DNA of 64,000 nt from Brevundimonas sp. (GTDB lineage Bacteria > Pseudomonadota > Alphaproteobacteria > Caulobacterales > Caulobacteraceae): the NCBI RefSeq assembly GCF_004210735.1, contig NZ_SDZL01000001.1, positions 29,381 through 93,380 on the forward strand, in the 5' to 3' direction. This document shows, piece after piece, positions 26,954 through 35,194 of the stretch; the stretch's first letter is position 1, and the number at the start of each line of letters is the position of its first letter. The position numbers were made by a program, and so were the translations under genes. Under the pieces are notes generated by a model that was not told the origin of the DNA, did not search any database, and saw only the letters and a program-made list of their open reading frames with translations.

Positions 26954-27022
26954 GGCTATGCTCCCGAATTGGAAAGGGGCGCCCGCCTGAAACGAGCGCC
27001 CCCATAGTCCGCCGACCGGTCC

Positions 27023-28324
27023 CTAGACCTTGGCCGGGGCGTAGTCCGGCGTGATGAAATGCACCACAACCAGCGCGATCAGATAGGCCGAACCGGCGAC
27101 GATGAAGATCGGCGTGTAGGTGCCGATGCTTTCGAGCACGTAGCCGGCGTATTTGGCCATCGCCATACCGCCGATGGCGCCGACCATGCCGCCGATCCCG
27201 ACCACCGAACCCACGGCCGAACGCGGGAAGACATCGCCCGGCAGGCTGTACAGATTGGCCGAAAAGCCCTGGTGCGCCGCCGTCGCCAGACCGATGATCA
27301 GAACCGCGACCCACAGCTGGCTGGCCATGGCGGCGAACATCACCGGCACCGCCAGAAGGGCGCAGATCAGCATGGTGGTCTTGCGCGCGCGGTTGACGCT
27401 CATGCCCCGGTGCATCAGCCGCGAGGACAGCCAGCCGCCGCCGACCGAGCCGACGTCGCTCATCAGATAGATGATGACCAGCGGGATGCCGAAGGTGCGC
27501 AGATCCAGACCGTGCGTGCGGCCCAGGAAGTCCGGCAGCCAGAACAGGAACATCCACCAGATCGGGTCGATCAGGAATTTGCCCAGGGCGTAGGCCCAGG
27601 TCTCCTTGACCGTCAGCAGCTTGGTCCATTTGACCTTTTCGACGGGGTCGGCCGGATCCTGTTCGATATAGGCCAGTTCGGTGGGGCTCAGGCGCTTCTG
27701 CTCACGCGGGGTGCGATAGACCAGCAGCCAGATCGGCAGCCAGATCAGGCCCAGAACGCCGGTGATGATGAAGGCCATCTGCCAGCCGAACGCCAGCACG
27801 ATGCCGGGCACGATCAGCGGCGTGACGATGGCGCCGATATTGGTGCCTGCGTTGAACAGCCCGGTGGCCAGGGCGCGTTCCTTCTTGGGGAACCACTCGG
27901 TCACGGCCTTGATGCCGCCGGGGAAGCCCCCGCCCTCGCCCACACCCAGGACGACACGGGCGGCGATGAAGTGGCTCATCTCGCGCGCGCCGGCGGTGAA
28001 GATGTGACCGATGTGCCAGATCAGGAAGGCCGCGCCGAAGCCCCAGCGCGCGCCCACCCGGTCGATGATCCGCCCGAACGCCAGATAGGAAACGGCATAG
28101 GCGGCCTGGAACCAGAAGATCAGGTCCGCATACTGCATCTCGGTCCAGCCGAACTCGGCCTCGAGCGTCGGCTTCAGCACGCCGATCATCTGGCGATCGA
28201 CGTAGTTGATGACCATGGCCGCGAACAGCAGCCACATGATCAGCCAGCGGTATTTGCCGGGGGACGGGGCCGTCACCGTGATGGGCGGCCCCTCCTTTGG
28301 TGCGGCGGTCGAAGCGTCACTCAT
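27023..28324 (-). CDS. MFS transporter, hexuronate (ExuT-like) type
   Basis: 433 residues with 12 predicted membrane segments. Family marks of the anion:cation symporter group: YRWLIMWLLFAAMVINYVDRQMIGVL in TM1, FGRIIDRVGARWG loop, VLGVGEGGGFPGGIKAVTEWFPKKERALATGLFNAGTNIGA. These resemble ExuT-type carriers for galacturonate and glucuronate. The position beside KduI, KduD, KdgK and a pectate lyase supports import of (unsaturated) galacturonate across the inner membrane. I saw no clear copy of the TGACACCGGT operator right before it; it may be transcribed from the divergent control region at 29325 with the gene at 28413. Confidence 0.85.
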   Translation of the reverse strand: MSDASTAAPKEGPPITVTAPSPGKYRWLIMWLLFAAMVINYVDRQMIGVLKPTLEAEFGWTEMQYADLIFWFQAAYAVSYLAFGRIIDRVGARWGFGAAFLIWHIGHIFTAGAREMSHFIAARVVLGVGEGGGFPGGIKAVTEWFPKKERALATGLFNAGTNIGAIVTPLIVPGIVLAFGWQMAFIITGVLGLIWLPIWLLVYRTPREQKRLSPTELAYIEQDPADPVEKVKWTKLLTVKETWAYALGKFLIDPIWWMFLFWLPDFLGRTHGLDLRTFGIPLVIIYLMSDVGSVGGGWLSSRLMHRGMSVNRARKTTMLICALLAVPVMFAAMASQLWVAVLIIGLATAAHQGFSANLYSLPGDVFPRSAVGSVVGIGGMVGAIGGMAMAKYAGYVLESIGTYTPIFIVAGSAYLIALVVVHFITPDYAPAKV

Positions 28325-28412
28325 GGTTCAGACCCATTCCCTTGGTTTCCTCGACCCGTCCCGCCTTCTTTGCCGTGATAGCGGCGTGCGGGTTCGCGTC
28401 CTGTATCGAACT

Positions 28413-29249
28413 CTAGCCTTGCGACGGATGCGGCGCGGCCGGCACGATCACGCACCGGATTTCGCCCACACCCTGGAATACGCACGTCGAAACACTGCCG
28501 ACGAACACCTGATGGACACCGGTGACGGCGCCGGTCGAGATCAGGGTTCCGGCCGTCAGCGGCCGGCCCCAGCGGGCGCAATGCTCCAGCAGGAAGCGCA
28601 CCGATTCCAGCGCCCCGCCCGCCAGTGAGGTCGCGCCGCCGCGACCGACGCTTTCGCCGTCGATCACCGTCTCGACCGCGATGTCATCCAGCCGGGCGCG
28701 CCAGTCGGTCAACTCAGGCCCGATCACCAGCCCGCCGTTGTTGCCGAAGTCGGAAGCGACCACGGCCGAGCCGAGGTCGTTGATGGTGGACAGCGGACTA
28801 CCCGCCAGCTCCACCCCGATGAAGACGGCGTCGATCAGGGCAGCGGCCTCGTCGATGGTCCAGTCAATCTTGGCAGGATCGGCGTCGGCGCCGATGCGGG
28901 CGATGAACTCGGCCTCAACGGCGGCAAATCCACCTTCGATAGCCGGCAGCGGCGTGGGCGCGTCGCCCGCCGTCCAGACATTCCCCGCAAAGATAGCGCC
29001 CGCCACGCGATGAACGCCCAAAGTCACCTGCTGAGCGGGGCCGACGCCGCCGACCTTCCAGCCCGCGACGCGGTCAGGATACCGGGCGATGGCGGCGGTC
29101 TGGATGGCGTAGGACCGGGCGATGTCCTGCGGAACCTCACCCGGGAAACCGGGCACGGCGACGGCGTTCAGGCGGGCGGCGACGAACGCCTGGGCCACGG
29201 CCTGATCGGCGCTGAGCGTCGGCGCAGAGGTGACGGGAGCGGCCGTCAT
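28413..29249 (-). CDS. 2-keto-4-pentenoate hydratase / FAH-like protein
   Basis: 278 residues from the ATG at 29249, chosen because the longer reading runs into the operator region. The fold is that of fumarylacetoacetate hydrolase and 2-oxopent-4-enoate hydratase: AGWKVGGVGPAQQVTLGV, AVEAEFIARIGAD (metal-binding Glu pair), FIGVELAGSP, SDFGNNGGLVIGPE. Enzymes of this family act on keto acids in aromatic and sugar-acid breakdown. It is divergent from the lacI-type regulator with one operator copy between, so it probably belongs to the uronate regulon. The reaction itself is uncertain. Confidence 0.75.
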   Translation of the reverse strand: MTAAPVTSAPTLSADQAVAQAFVAARLNAVAVPGFPGEVPQDIARSYAIQTAAIARYPDRVAGWKVGGVGPAQQVTLGVHRVAGAIFAGNVWTAGDAPTPLPAIEGGFAAVEAEFIARIGADADPAKIDWTIDEAAALIDAVFIGVELAGSPLSTINDLGSAVVASDFGNNGGLVIGPELTDWRARLDDIAVETVIDGESVGRGGATSLAGGALESVRFLLEHCARWGRPLTAGTLISTGAVTGVHQVFVGSVSTCVFQGVGEIRCVIVPAAPHPSQG

Positions 29250-29324
29250 GCGCGGCGTTCCTGCGATGCGAACTGGTTGATCAACTGACGCCCCATTGGA
29301 AAACGCCGGATAATGATCGGCGAT

Positions 29325-29338
29325 GGAAACCGGTGTCA
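29325..29338 (-). promoter_or_regulatory. LacI-type operator A (TGACACCGGTTTCC)
   Basis: One of five copies of a TGACACCGGT element in 29.3-35.2 kb. It lies between the divergent hydratase-like and lacI genes, 82 bp before the regulator start, as expected for autoregulation. The core ACCGGT is palindromic. Confidence 0.7.
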
Positions 29339-29419
29339 ATCCACCTTGAAAACACCCCATGGCGCCGGTCGCCGGGTGGGTCTATGGCTTAGGGTCAACG
29401 AGAATATGGGGAATCGCCT

Positions 29420-30469
29420 TTGTCTGACGACGATTCGCGGCCGGCGAAATCGGGCAAGCGCGCCACCATCAATGACGTGGCCCGCGTGGCCGAGGTCTCG
29501 AAGAAGACCGTGTCCCGCGTCATCAACCAGTCGCCGTTCGTGCGCCAGGACACGCGCGACCGCGTCCAGGCGGTGATCGACGAGCTGGGCTTCATCCCCG
29601 ATCCGCAGGCGCGGGGGCTGGCGTTCCGCCGCTCGTTCCTGGTCGGCATGATCTATGACCAGCCCAGCCCGACCTATGTGGTCAACATGCAGCAGGGCAT
29701 TCTGGACGCTCTGAAAGGGTCCGGCCTGGAGCTGGTGGTCCACCCGTGCAGCCGCACCTCGCCCACCCTGCTGGAGGACATTCGCGGCTTCGTCGAACGT
29801 CAGCGGTTGTTCGGCGTCATCATGCCCCCCTCGGTGTCCGAGGACGAGGCGGTGATCGCACTGCTGCGCGAACTGGACTGTCCCTATGTGCGGATCGCCT
29901 CGGTGGCGCTGGACGAACCCCAAGCCATGGTCGTGACCAACGACTGGATGGGCGCGGCCGAGGCGGCGCGGCATCTGGCTGACCTGGGCCACAGGCGTAT
30001 CGGTCTGGTGCGCGGCCTGACGCTGTTCCGGTCGTCGGCGGTGCGAAGCAAGGGCTTCATCGACGCCCTGGCCGACCGGGGCGTGCCGCTGGACCCGGCC
30101 TACGACATCCAGGGCGCCTATACCTTCGAGTCGGGTGTCGAGGCTGGGCATGCCCTGCTGTCCCTGCCCGAACCGCCGACCGCCATCTTCACCCTGAACG
30201 ACGACATGGCGCTGGGCGTGATGCAGGCGGCGCGCGAGCGGGGGCTGGAACTGCCGCGCGATCTGTCAGTCGTGGGCTTCGACGACCTGCCCATGGCGGC
30301 GCGGGTGTGGCCCAATCTGACGTCGGTGCGCCTGCCGATCCGGGACATGGGCCGGATGGCGGCCGAGAAACTGCTGGCGCCCATGCGCGGTGTCGATCCG
30401 GCCAAGCTGGTCCAGCCCGAGGTGCGACCCGCCCTGGTGGTCCGCCACTCGGCTATCCCGAACCGGTGA
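29420..30469 (+). CDS. LacI family transcriptional regulator of the pectin module
   Basis: 349 residues. N-terminal LacI helix-turn-helix (about 15-70): ATINDVARVAEVSKKTVSRVINQ and VIDELGFIPDPQARGL, followed by a periplasmic-binding-protein-like ligand domain (VGMIYDQPSPTYV..., PTAIFTLNDDMALG, LSVVGFDDLP). The start is a TTG with GGGGA before it; no ATG lies in frame before the DNA-binding domain. It opens the kduI-kduD-kdgK-pectate lyase-receptor run, and the TGACACCGGT elements before its own gene and the following transcription units are its likely operators. The inducer is probably a keto-deoxy-uronate intermediate (inference). Confidence 0.9.
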   Translation: MSDDDSRPAKSGKRATINDVARVAEVSKKTVSRVINQSPFVRQDTRDRVQAVIDELGFIPDPQARGLAFRRSFLVGMIYDQPSPTYVVNMQQGILDALKGSGLELVVHPCSRTSPTLLEDIRGFVERQRLFGVIMPPSVSEDEAVIALLRELDCPYVRIASVALDEPQAMVVTNDWMGAAEAARHLADLGHRRIGLVRGLTLFRSSAVRSKGFIDALADRGVPLDPAYDIQGAYTFESGVEAGHALLSLPEPPTAIFTLNDDMALGVMQAARERGLELPRDLSVVGFDDLPMAARVWPNLTSVRLPIRDMGRMAAEKLLAPMRGVDPAKLVQPEVRPALVVRHSAIPNR

Positions 30470-30507
30470 GCCTATCCGTCACGGCGAAACGCGCTTGCCC
30501 CGACGTC

Positions 30508-30521
30508 TGACACCGGTTACC
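30508..30521 (+). promoter_or_regulatory. LacI-type operator B (TGACACCGGTTACC)
   Basis: The second copy of the shared element, 72 bp before the kduI start codon in the lacI-kduI gap. Confidence 0.7.
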
Positions 30522-30593
30522 AAACTGGAGACAGGCGGGCGCTGAAAGCCCCCGGGAAGATGATTCCGGCGACCGGAATCCAGGAGGACCAAG

Positions 30594-31439
30594 GTGTACG
30601 ACAAGGTTTATCACGCGACCCATCCCGACATGATGGAGGGCGCCTCGAACGACCAGCTGCGTGATCGTTACCTGCTGGGCGGCCTGTTCCAGCCGGGCCG
30701 GGTCAGCCTGAACTATTCCCACAACGAACGCATGGTCATCGGCGGCGCCATGCCGACCGACGGCGCGATCAGCCTGCCCACCCATTCCGAGCCGCCGTCC
30801 CTGGCCGGTCAGCCGTTCCTGGTGGCGCGCGAACTGGGCGTGGTGAACATCGGCGGCGCCGGTTCGGTGACCGTCGACGGTCAGACGATCGCCCTAGATT
30901 TCCGCGACGGCCTGTATGTGCCGATGGGCTCGGCCCAGGTCAGCTTCGCCTCGACCGACGCGGCGAAGCCGGCGAAATTCTATCTGATCTCGACGCCCGC
31001 CCACGCCCGCTATGACCTGGCCAAGATCTCGATCGCCGAGGCCGTGCCGCTGGAGATGGGGTCGCTGGAGACGTCGAACGAGCGGACGATCTATCAGTAC
31101 ATCGTCCCGGCCAAGGTGAAGTCCTGCCAGCTGCTGCTGGGCGTGACGGTGCTGAAGCCCGGCAGCGTGTGGAACACCATGCCGCCGCACCTGCATGACC
31201 GCCGCTCCGAGGCCTATCTGTATTTCGGCCTGGGCGAGAACGACCGCGTCTTCCACTTCATGGGCGAGCCGGACAAGGCGCGTCACATCGTGATGGCGGA
31301 CGGCGAGGCGGTGATGAGCCCGCCGTGGTCGATCCACATGGGCGCCGGTACGTCCAACTACACCTTCATCTGGGGCATGGGCGGCGAGAACCTGGACTAT
31401 ACCGACATGCACAAGCTCGACATCTGCCAGTTGAAGTAA
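30594..31439 (+). CDS. kduI: 5-keto-4-deoxyuronate isomerase
   Basis: 281 residues, close to the usual KduI length (about 278). It converts 5-keto-4-deoxyuronate, formed from unsaturated galacturonate, to 2,5-diketo-3-deoxygluconate. Family blocks are clear: an RYLLGGLF opening, [28 protein letters not shown], and the zinc-site cupin region [17 protein letters not shown] with [20 protein letters not shown]. The start is GTG with AGGAGG upstream. It is followed after 12 bp by kduD. Confidence 0.95.
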   Translation: MYDKVYHATHPDMMEGASNDQLRDRYLLGGLFQPGRVSLNYSHNERMVIGGAMPTDGAISLPTHSEPPSLAGQPFLVARELGVVNIGGAGSVTVDGQTIALDFRDGLYVPMGSAQVSFASTDAAKPAKFYLISTPAHARYDLAKISIAEAVPLEMGSLETSNERTIYQYIVPAKVKSCQLLLGVTVLKPGSVWNTMPPHLHDRRSEAYLYFGLGENDRVFHFMGEPDKARHIVMADGEAVMSPPWSIHMGAGTSNYTFIWGMGGENLDYTDMHKLDICQLK

Positions 31440-31451
31440 GGGGCGACGGCC

Positions 31452-32210
31452 ATGGCCAATCCTTTTGACCTGACCGGCAAGGTCGCGCTGGTGACCGGCG
31501 GCAATACGGGCCTGGGCCAGGGCATCGCCCTGGCGCTGGCCGATGCCGGCGCGGACATCGTCTCGGTCGCGCGGCGCCCGTCCGACGACACGGTCGGCAA
31601 GGTGCTGGCCAGGGGGGGGCGGGCGATCTCGGTTCAGGCGGACCTGACCTCGATCGAGCCGGTCGAGCGCATCCTGGACGAGGCGACGGCCGCGCTGGGT
31701 CCGGTCGACATCCTGGTGAACAACGCCGGCATCATTCGCCGCGCCGACGCCGTCGACTTCACCGAGCAGGACTGGGACGACGTGATGAACGTCAACCTGA
31801 AGGTGCTGTTCTTCCTCAGCCAGGCGGCGGTGAAGCGGATGATCGCCGACGGTCGCCGGGGCAAGATCATCAACACCGCCTCGATGCTGTCCTATCAGGG
31901 CGGCATCCGCGTGCCGTCCTATACGGCGTCCAAGAGCGGCGTGGCGGGTCTGACCAAGCTGATGGCCAACGAATGGGCGAAACACGGGATCAACGCCAAC
32001 GCCATCGCCCCCGGCTATTTCGCCACCGACAACACCCAGGCGTTGCAGGATGACCCGGTGCGGTCCAAGGAGATCCTGGGCCGCATCCCGGCCGGGCGCT
32101 GGGGCGATCCGGCGGACCTGGGCGGGGCGGCGGTGTTCCTGGCCAGTGCGGCCAGCGACTATGTGCAGGGCGTCACCCTGCCCGTCGACGGCGGCTGGCT
32201 GGCGCGGTGA
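31452..32210 (+). CDS. kduD: 2-keto-3-deoxygluconate 5-dehydrogenase (short-chain dehydrogenase)
   Basis: 252 residues of the short-chain dehydrogenase family. Dinucleotide loop TGGNTGLGQGIA, NNAGII, catalytic Ser in TASML and the YTASK motif (Tyr-x-x-x-Lys), with the C-terminal block APGYFATDNTQAL. It reduces 2,5-diketo-3-deoxygluconate to 2-keto-3-deoxygluconate, the step after KduI. The gene order kduI-kduD-kdgK supports the assignment over the many other SDR enzymes. Confidence 0.93.
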   Translation: MANPFDLTGKVALVTGGNTGLGQGIALALADAGADIVSVARRPSDDTVGKVLARGGRAISVQADLTSIEPVERILDEATAALGPVDILVNNAGIIRRADAVDFTEQDWDDVMNVNLKVLFFLSQAAVKRMIADGRRGKIINTASMLSYQGGIRVPSYTASKSGVAGLTKLMANEWAKHGINANAIAPGYFATDNTQALQDDPVRSKEILGRIPAGRWGDPADLGGAAVFLASAASDYVQGVTLPVDGGWLAR

Positions 32211-32231
32211 TCCCGCGCTAGCGTCCAGATC

Positions 32232-33257
32232 ATGACCATTCTCTGCTTTGGCGAGATGCTGCTGCGTTTCAGCCCCCACCAGAATGAGCTGCTCATGCAG
32301 TCGCCGGCCCTGACCGCGCGACCGGGCGGAGCCGAAGCGAACGTCGCCGTATCTTTGGCCCGGTTCGGCGCCCCGGCGGCCATGGCCACGGTATTGCCCG
32401 ACAACGCCCTGGGCCACGCCGCGCGGGATGAGGTGCGCAAGCACGGGGTCGATACGTCACGCATCGTGTTCAGGCCGGGCCGCATGGGTCTGTATTTCCT
32501 GACGCCGGGCGCGGTGCGGCGCCCGTCCGAAGTGCTGTACGACCGGGCCGGATCGGCCTTTATTGAGCATGTCGCCGACGCCTTTGACTGGGACGCGCTG
32601 CTGGACGGGATCGAATGGCTGCACGCCTCGGGCGTGACGCCCGCAACCGGGCCGAACGGTTCGGCGGCCGCCGTCGCCCTGATCGAGACGGCGGTGCGCA
32701 GGGGCGTCAAGGTCAGCTACGACGGCAATTTCCGCGGCAAGCTGTGGGAACAGTGGGACGGCGATCCGCCCGGAATCTTGGGCCGGATGCTGGCCGGTGC
32801 GACCGTCGCCTTTGCGGACGAGCGGGACTTCGGTCTGGTGCTGGGCCGGTCTTTCAGCGGCGCCGGTCCGGACGAACGGCGCCGTCAGGCCGCCGCCGCG
32901 GCCTTCGCCGCCTTCCCCAGGCTGGAACGGATCGCCTGCACCCGCAGGGTCCAGGAAAGCGTCGCAGATCAGGCCCTGTCGGCCGTCATGCTGACGCGCG
33001 GCGAGGCGGGGATTGTGATCGAAACGCGCGCCGACGCCATCCACATGACGGGCGTCATCGACAGGGTCGGCGGCGGCGACGCCTTTGCGTCGGGCGTTCT
33101 GTTCGGCCTTTGGAGCGGCTGGGACGATCAGCGCGCGCTGGACTTCGGCTTGGCCGCCGCCGGGCTGAAGCATTCGGTGCCGGGGGATTTTAACCTGTTT
33201 TCCGCCACCGAAGTTCAGGCCGCTATGGGCGACGGTGGTTTCGACATTCGCCGCTGA
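32232..33257 (+). CDS. kdgK: 2-keto-3-deoxygluconate kinase (PfkB family)
   Basis: 341 residues. PfkB family: opening CFGEMLLRFSP, the first signature GGAEANVAVSLARFG, and the second signature around DRVGGGDAFASGVLFG with the catalytic Asp of GGGDAF. It phosphorylates 2-keto-3-deoxygluconate to KDPG, which enters the Entner-Doudoroff pathway. The KDPG aldolase gene is not in the window. It lies 21 bp after kduD, so one operon. Confidence 0.92.
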   Translation: MTILCFGEMLLRFSPHQNELLMQSPALTARPGGAEANVAVSLARFGAPAAMATVLPDNALGHAARDEVRKHGVDTSRIVFRPGRMGLYFLTPGAVRRPSEVLYDRAGSAFIEHVADAFDWDALLDGIEWLHASGVTPATGPNGSAAAVALIETAVRRGVKVSYDGNFRGKLWEQWDGDPPGILGRMLAGATVAFADERDFGLVLGRSFSGAGPDERRRQAAAAAFAAFPRLERIACTRRVQESVADQALSAVMLTRGEAGIVIETRADAIHMTGVIDRVGGGDAFASGVLFGLWSGWDDQRALDFGLAAAGLKHSVPGDFNLFSATEVQAAMGDGGFDIRR

Positions 33258-33301
33258 GCGTCGCTGACATCATCGTGACCGGCAGGGCTCCGCCGATTGT
33301 A

Positions 33302-33315
33302 GGAAACCGGTGTCA
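33302..33315 (-). promoter_or_regulatory. LacI-type operator C (TGACACCGGTTTCC)
   Basis: The third copy, identical over 14 bases to operator A, 71 bp before the pectate lyase start. Confidence 0.7.
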
Positions 33316-33386
33316 GGCATGTTTAGCTTTACCGTCGAAGCGGCCGCGCAGAGCCGCACGGCGTCGTACCGAGGGGAGAGTTCGCC

Positions 33387-35027
33387 ATGTCCGTACCGAT
33401 GAATCGCCGCGCCCTGCTGGCCGCCGGGGCCGCCCTGTCGTTTAGCGCCGTGGCCGCCCCCGCCCTCGCGCAAGCTGCCCCCGACCGGGCCGCCATCCTG
33501 GCGACCATGAAACGCGCCACGGCCTTCATGACCGACAAGGTCGCCGTGGGCGGCGGCTATGTCTGGAACGTGCTGCCTGACTTCTCGCGCCGGTGGGGTG
33601 AGTTGGAGGCGTCGCCGACGATGATCTGGGTCCAGCCGCCGGGGACGGCGACCGTGGGCCACGCCTATCTGGACGCCTATCACGCTACCGGCGACGAGCA
33701 GTTCTATGACGCCGCCAAGTCCGCCGCCGACGCCTTGATCGCGGGCCAGCATGCGCGCGGCGGCTGGAACTATGTCATCGACACGGCGGGCGAAGAGGCG
33801 CTGAAGCGTTGGTATGCGACCTATGGCGCCAACGCTTGGCGGATGGAGGAATTCCATCGCTACTACGGCAACGCCACTTTCGACGACGCAGGCACGGCCG
33901 AGGCGTCGCAACTGCTGCTGCGGGTCTATCTGGAAAAGCGCGAGCGGAAATATCGCGCGCCGCTAATGAAGGCGATTCAGTTCGTGCTGGACGCCCAGTA
34001 TCCCAACGGCGGCTGGCCCCAGCGCTATCCCTTCGTCGAGGACGGCGGGGTCCACGGCAAGCCGGACTACACCCCCTACATCACCTTCAACGACGACGTG
34101 GCGGGCGAGAACCTTGAGTTCCTGATCTATGCCTACCACGGTCTGGCTGAGCGCGGCCGGGGTGACGCGCGGCTGCTGGACGCCATCCGACGCGGCATGG
34201 ACATCTTCGTGGCGACACAGCAGCCGATGCCTCAACCGGCGTGGGGCCTGCAGCATTTCCCGGACACGTTGAAGCCGGCGCCCGCCCGCAGTATCGAGCC
34301 CCAGGCCTTCGCCACTCATACGACGGCGACCAATATCCGCTCGATGATCGGCTTCTATCGGCTGACGGGCGACCGGAAATACCTGCAGCGCCTGCCTGAG
34401 GCGCTGGATTGGCTGGATCAGGTCAGGACGTCCCAGGCCCTGATCGCGCCGGGCCGCACCCATCCAACATTCATACTGGAAGGTGCTAACACCCCGGTCT
34501 ACATCCACCGGCGCGGGTCAAACATCACCAACGGCCAGTATTACGCCGACGCCGACCCGAGCAATCTGGTGGTTCACTACGGCTCGTTCCGGAACCTGGA
34601 CACCGCCGCCCTGCGCCACGACTACGAAGCCGCCGCCGCCCTGTCGCCGCAGGACGCCAGCCGCGATTCGCCGCTGAAGGCGCGACCGGGATCGCTGAGC
34701 CTGCCGACATATTTCACGCTTCAGGATGTCGATGTCTGGGACATGTCGTCGGACGCTCGGCGTCTGACCAGACCGGCCCCCGGGCGGGCGGCGGAGTTGG
34801 TGTCGGGGTTGAATGCGCGCGGCTACTGGCCGTCGCCGCTGACCACAATATCCAACCCCTACATCGGCCCCGGACCCGCCGCCGTGACGGGTGGAGAGTT
34901 CCAGTCCACGCGTGTCGGCGACCTTTGGGACACCTCGCCCTACACCACCGATTACCCCGTCGAATGCATCTCGACCCAGGTTTTCATTCGGAACCTGGGC
35001 GAACTGATCGAGGCGCTGGAGGGGTGA
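33387..35027 (+). CDS. exported pectate lyase, PL10-like
   Basis: 546 residues with an export signal (MNRRALLAAGAALSF..., the RR pair allows Tat; cleavage ALA-Q). The catalytic region resembles polysaccharide lyase family 10: an alpha-helical fold with FVLDAQYPNGGWPQRYP (about 191-207) and YTPYITFNDD (about 226-235), the latter holding the acidic calcium-binding residues. It cuts polygalacturonate by beta-elimination, giving the unsaturated ends that KduI and KduD process. Much of the C-terminal 200 residues has no assigned role. The ATG has GGGGAGAG upstream, and an operator copy lies in the promoter region. Confidence 0.85.
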   Translation: MSVPMNRRALLAAGAALSFSAVAAPALAQAAPDRAAILATMKRATAFMTDKVAVGGGYVWNVLPDFSRRWGELEASPTMIWVQPPGTATVGHAYLDAYHATGDEQFYDAAKSAADALIAGQHARGGWNYVIDTAGEEALKRWYATYGANAWRMEEFHRYYGNATFDDAGTAEASQLLLRVYLEKRERKYRAPLMKAIQFVLDAQYPNGGWPQRYPFVEDGGVHGKPDYTPYITFNDDVAGENLEFLIYAYHGLAERGRGDARLLDAIRRGMDIFVATQQPMPQPAWGLQHFPDTLKPAPARSIEPQAFATHTTATNIRSMIGFYRLTGDRKYLQRLPEALDWLDQVRTSQALIAPGRTHPTFILEGANTPVYIHRRGSNITNGQYYADADPSNLVVHYGSFRNLDTAALRHDYEAAAALSPQDASRDSPLKARPGSLSLPTYFTLQDVDVWDMSSDARRLTRPAPGRAAELVSGLNARGYWPSPLTTISNPYIGPGPAAVTGGEFQSTRVGDLWDTSPYTTDYPVECISTQVFIRNLGELIEALEG

Positions 35028-35083
35028 TATCCCGGCTGCGGGCGCAGTCTTGCCTCAAATCAAAAACTGTGCGTAGCTTTACA

Positions 35084-35097
35084 TGACACCGGTGGCA
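35084..35097 (+). promoter_or_regulatory. LacI-type operator D (TGACACCGGTGGCA)
   Basis: The fourth copy, upstream of the TonB receptor of the pectin module. It is 33 bp (start to start) from operator E, so two dimers could bind side by side. Confidence 0.65.
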
Positions 35098-35116
35098 TAG
35101 CGCGACAAATGCGAAA

Positions 35117-35130
35117 TGACACCGGTTCCC
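35117..35130 (+). promoter_or_regulatory. LacI-type operator E (TGACACCGGTTCCC)
   Basis: The fifth copy, 64 bp before the TonB receptor start. Confidence 0.65.
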
Positions 35131-35194
35131 GCGATCGCGGAGGCTGGAACGGGGACGCACGATCTCCGAAAGGCCCAACTGGGAGGAGGACCAT

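Noticed and set aside
28504..28520. ACACCGGTGAC inside the hydratase-like gene as a further LacI operator
   Set aside because: Only the eight-base core matches, it lies in coding sequence and 180 bp from the MFS start; kept out for lack of the flanking TGAC.
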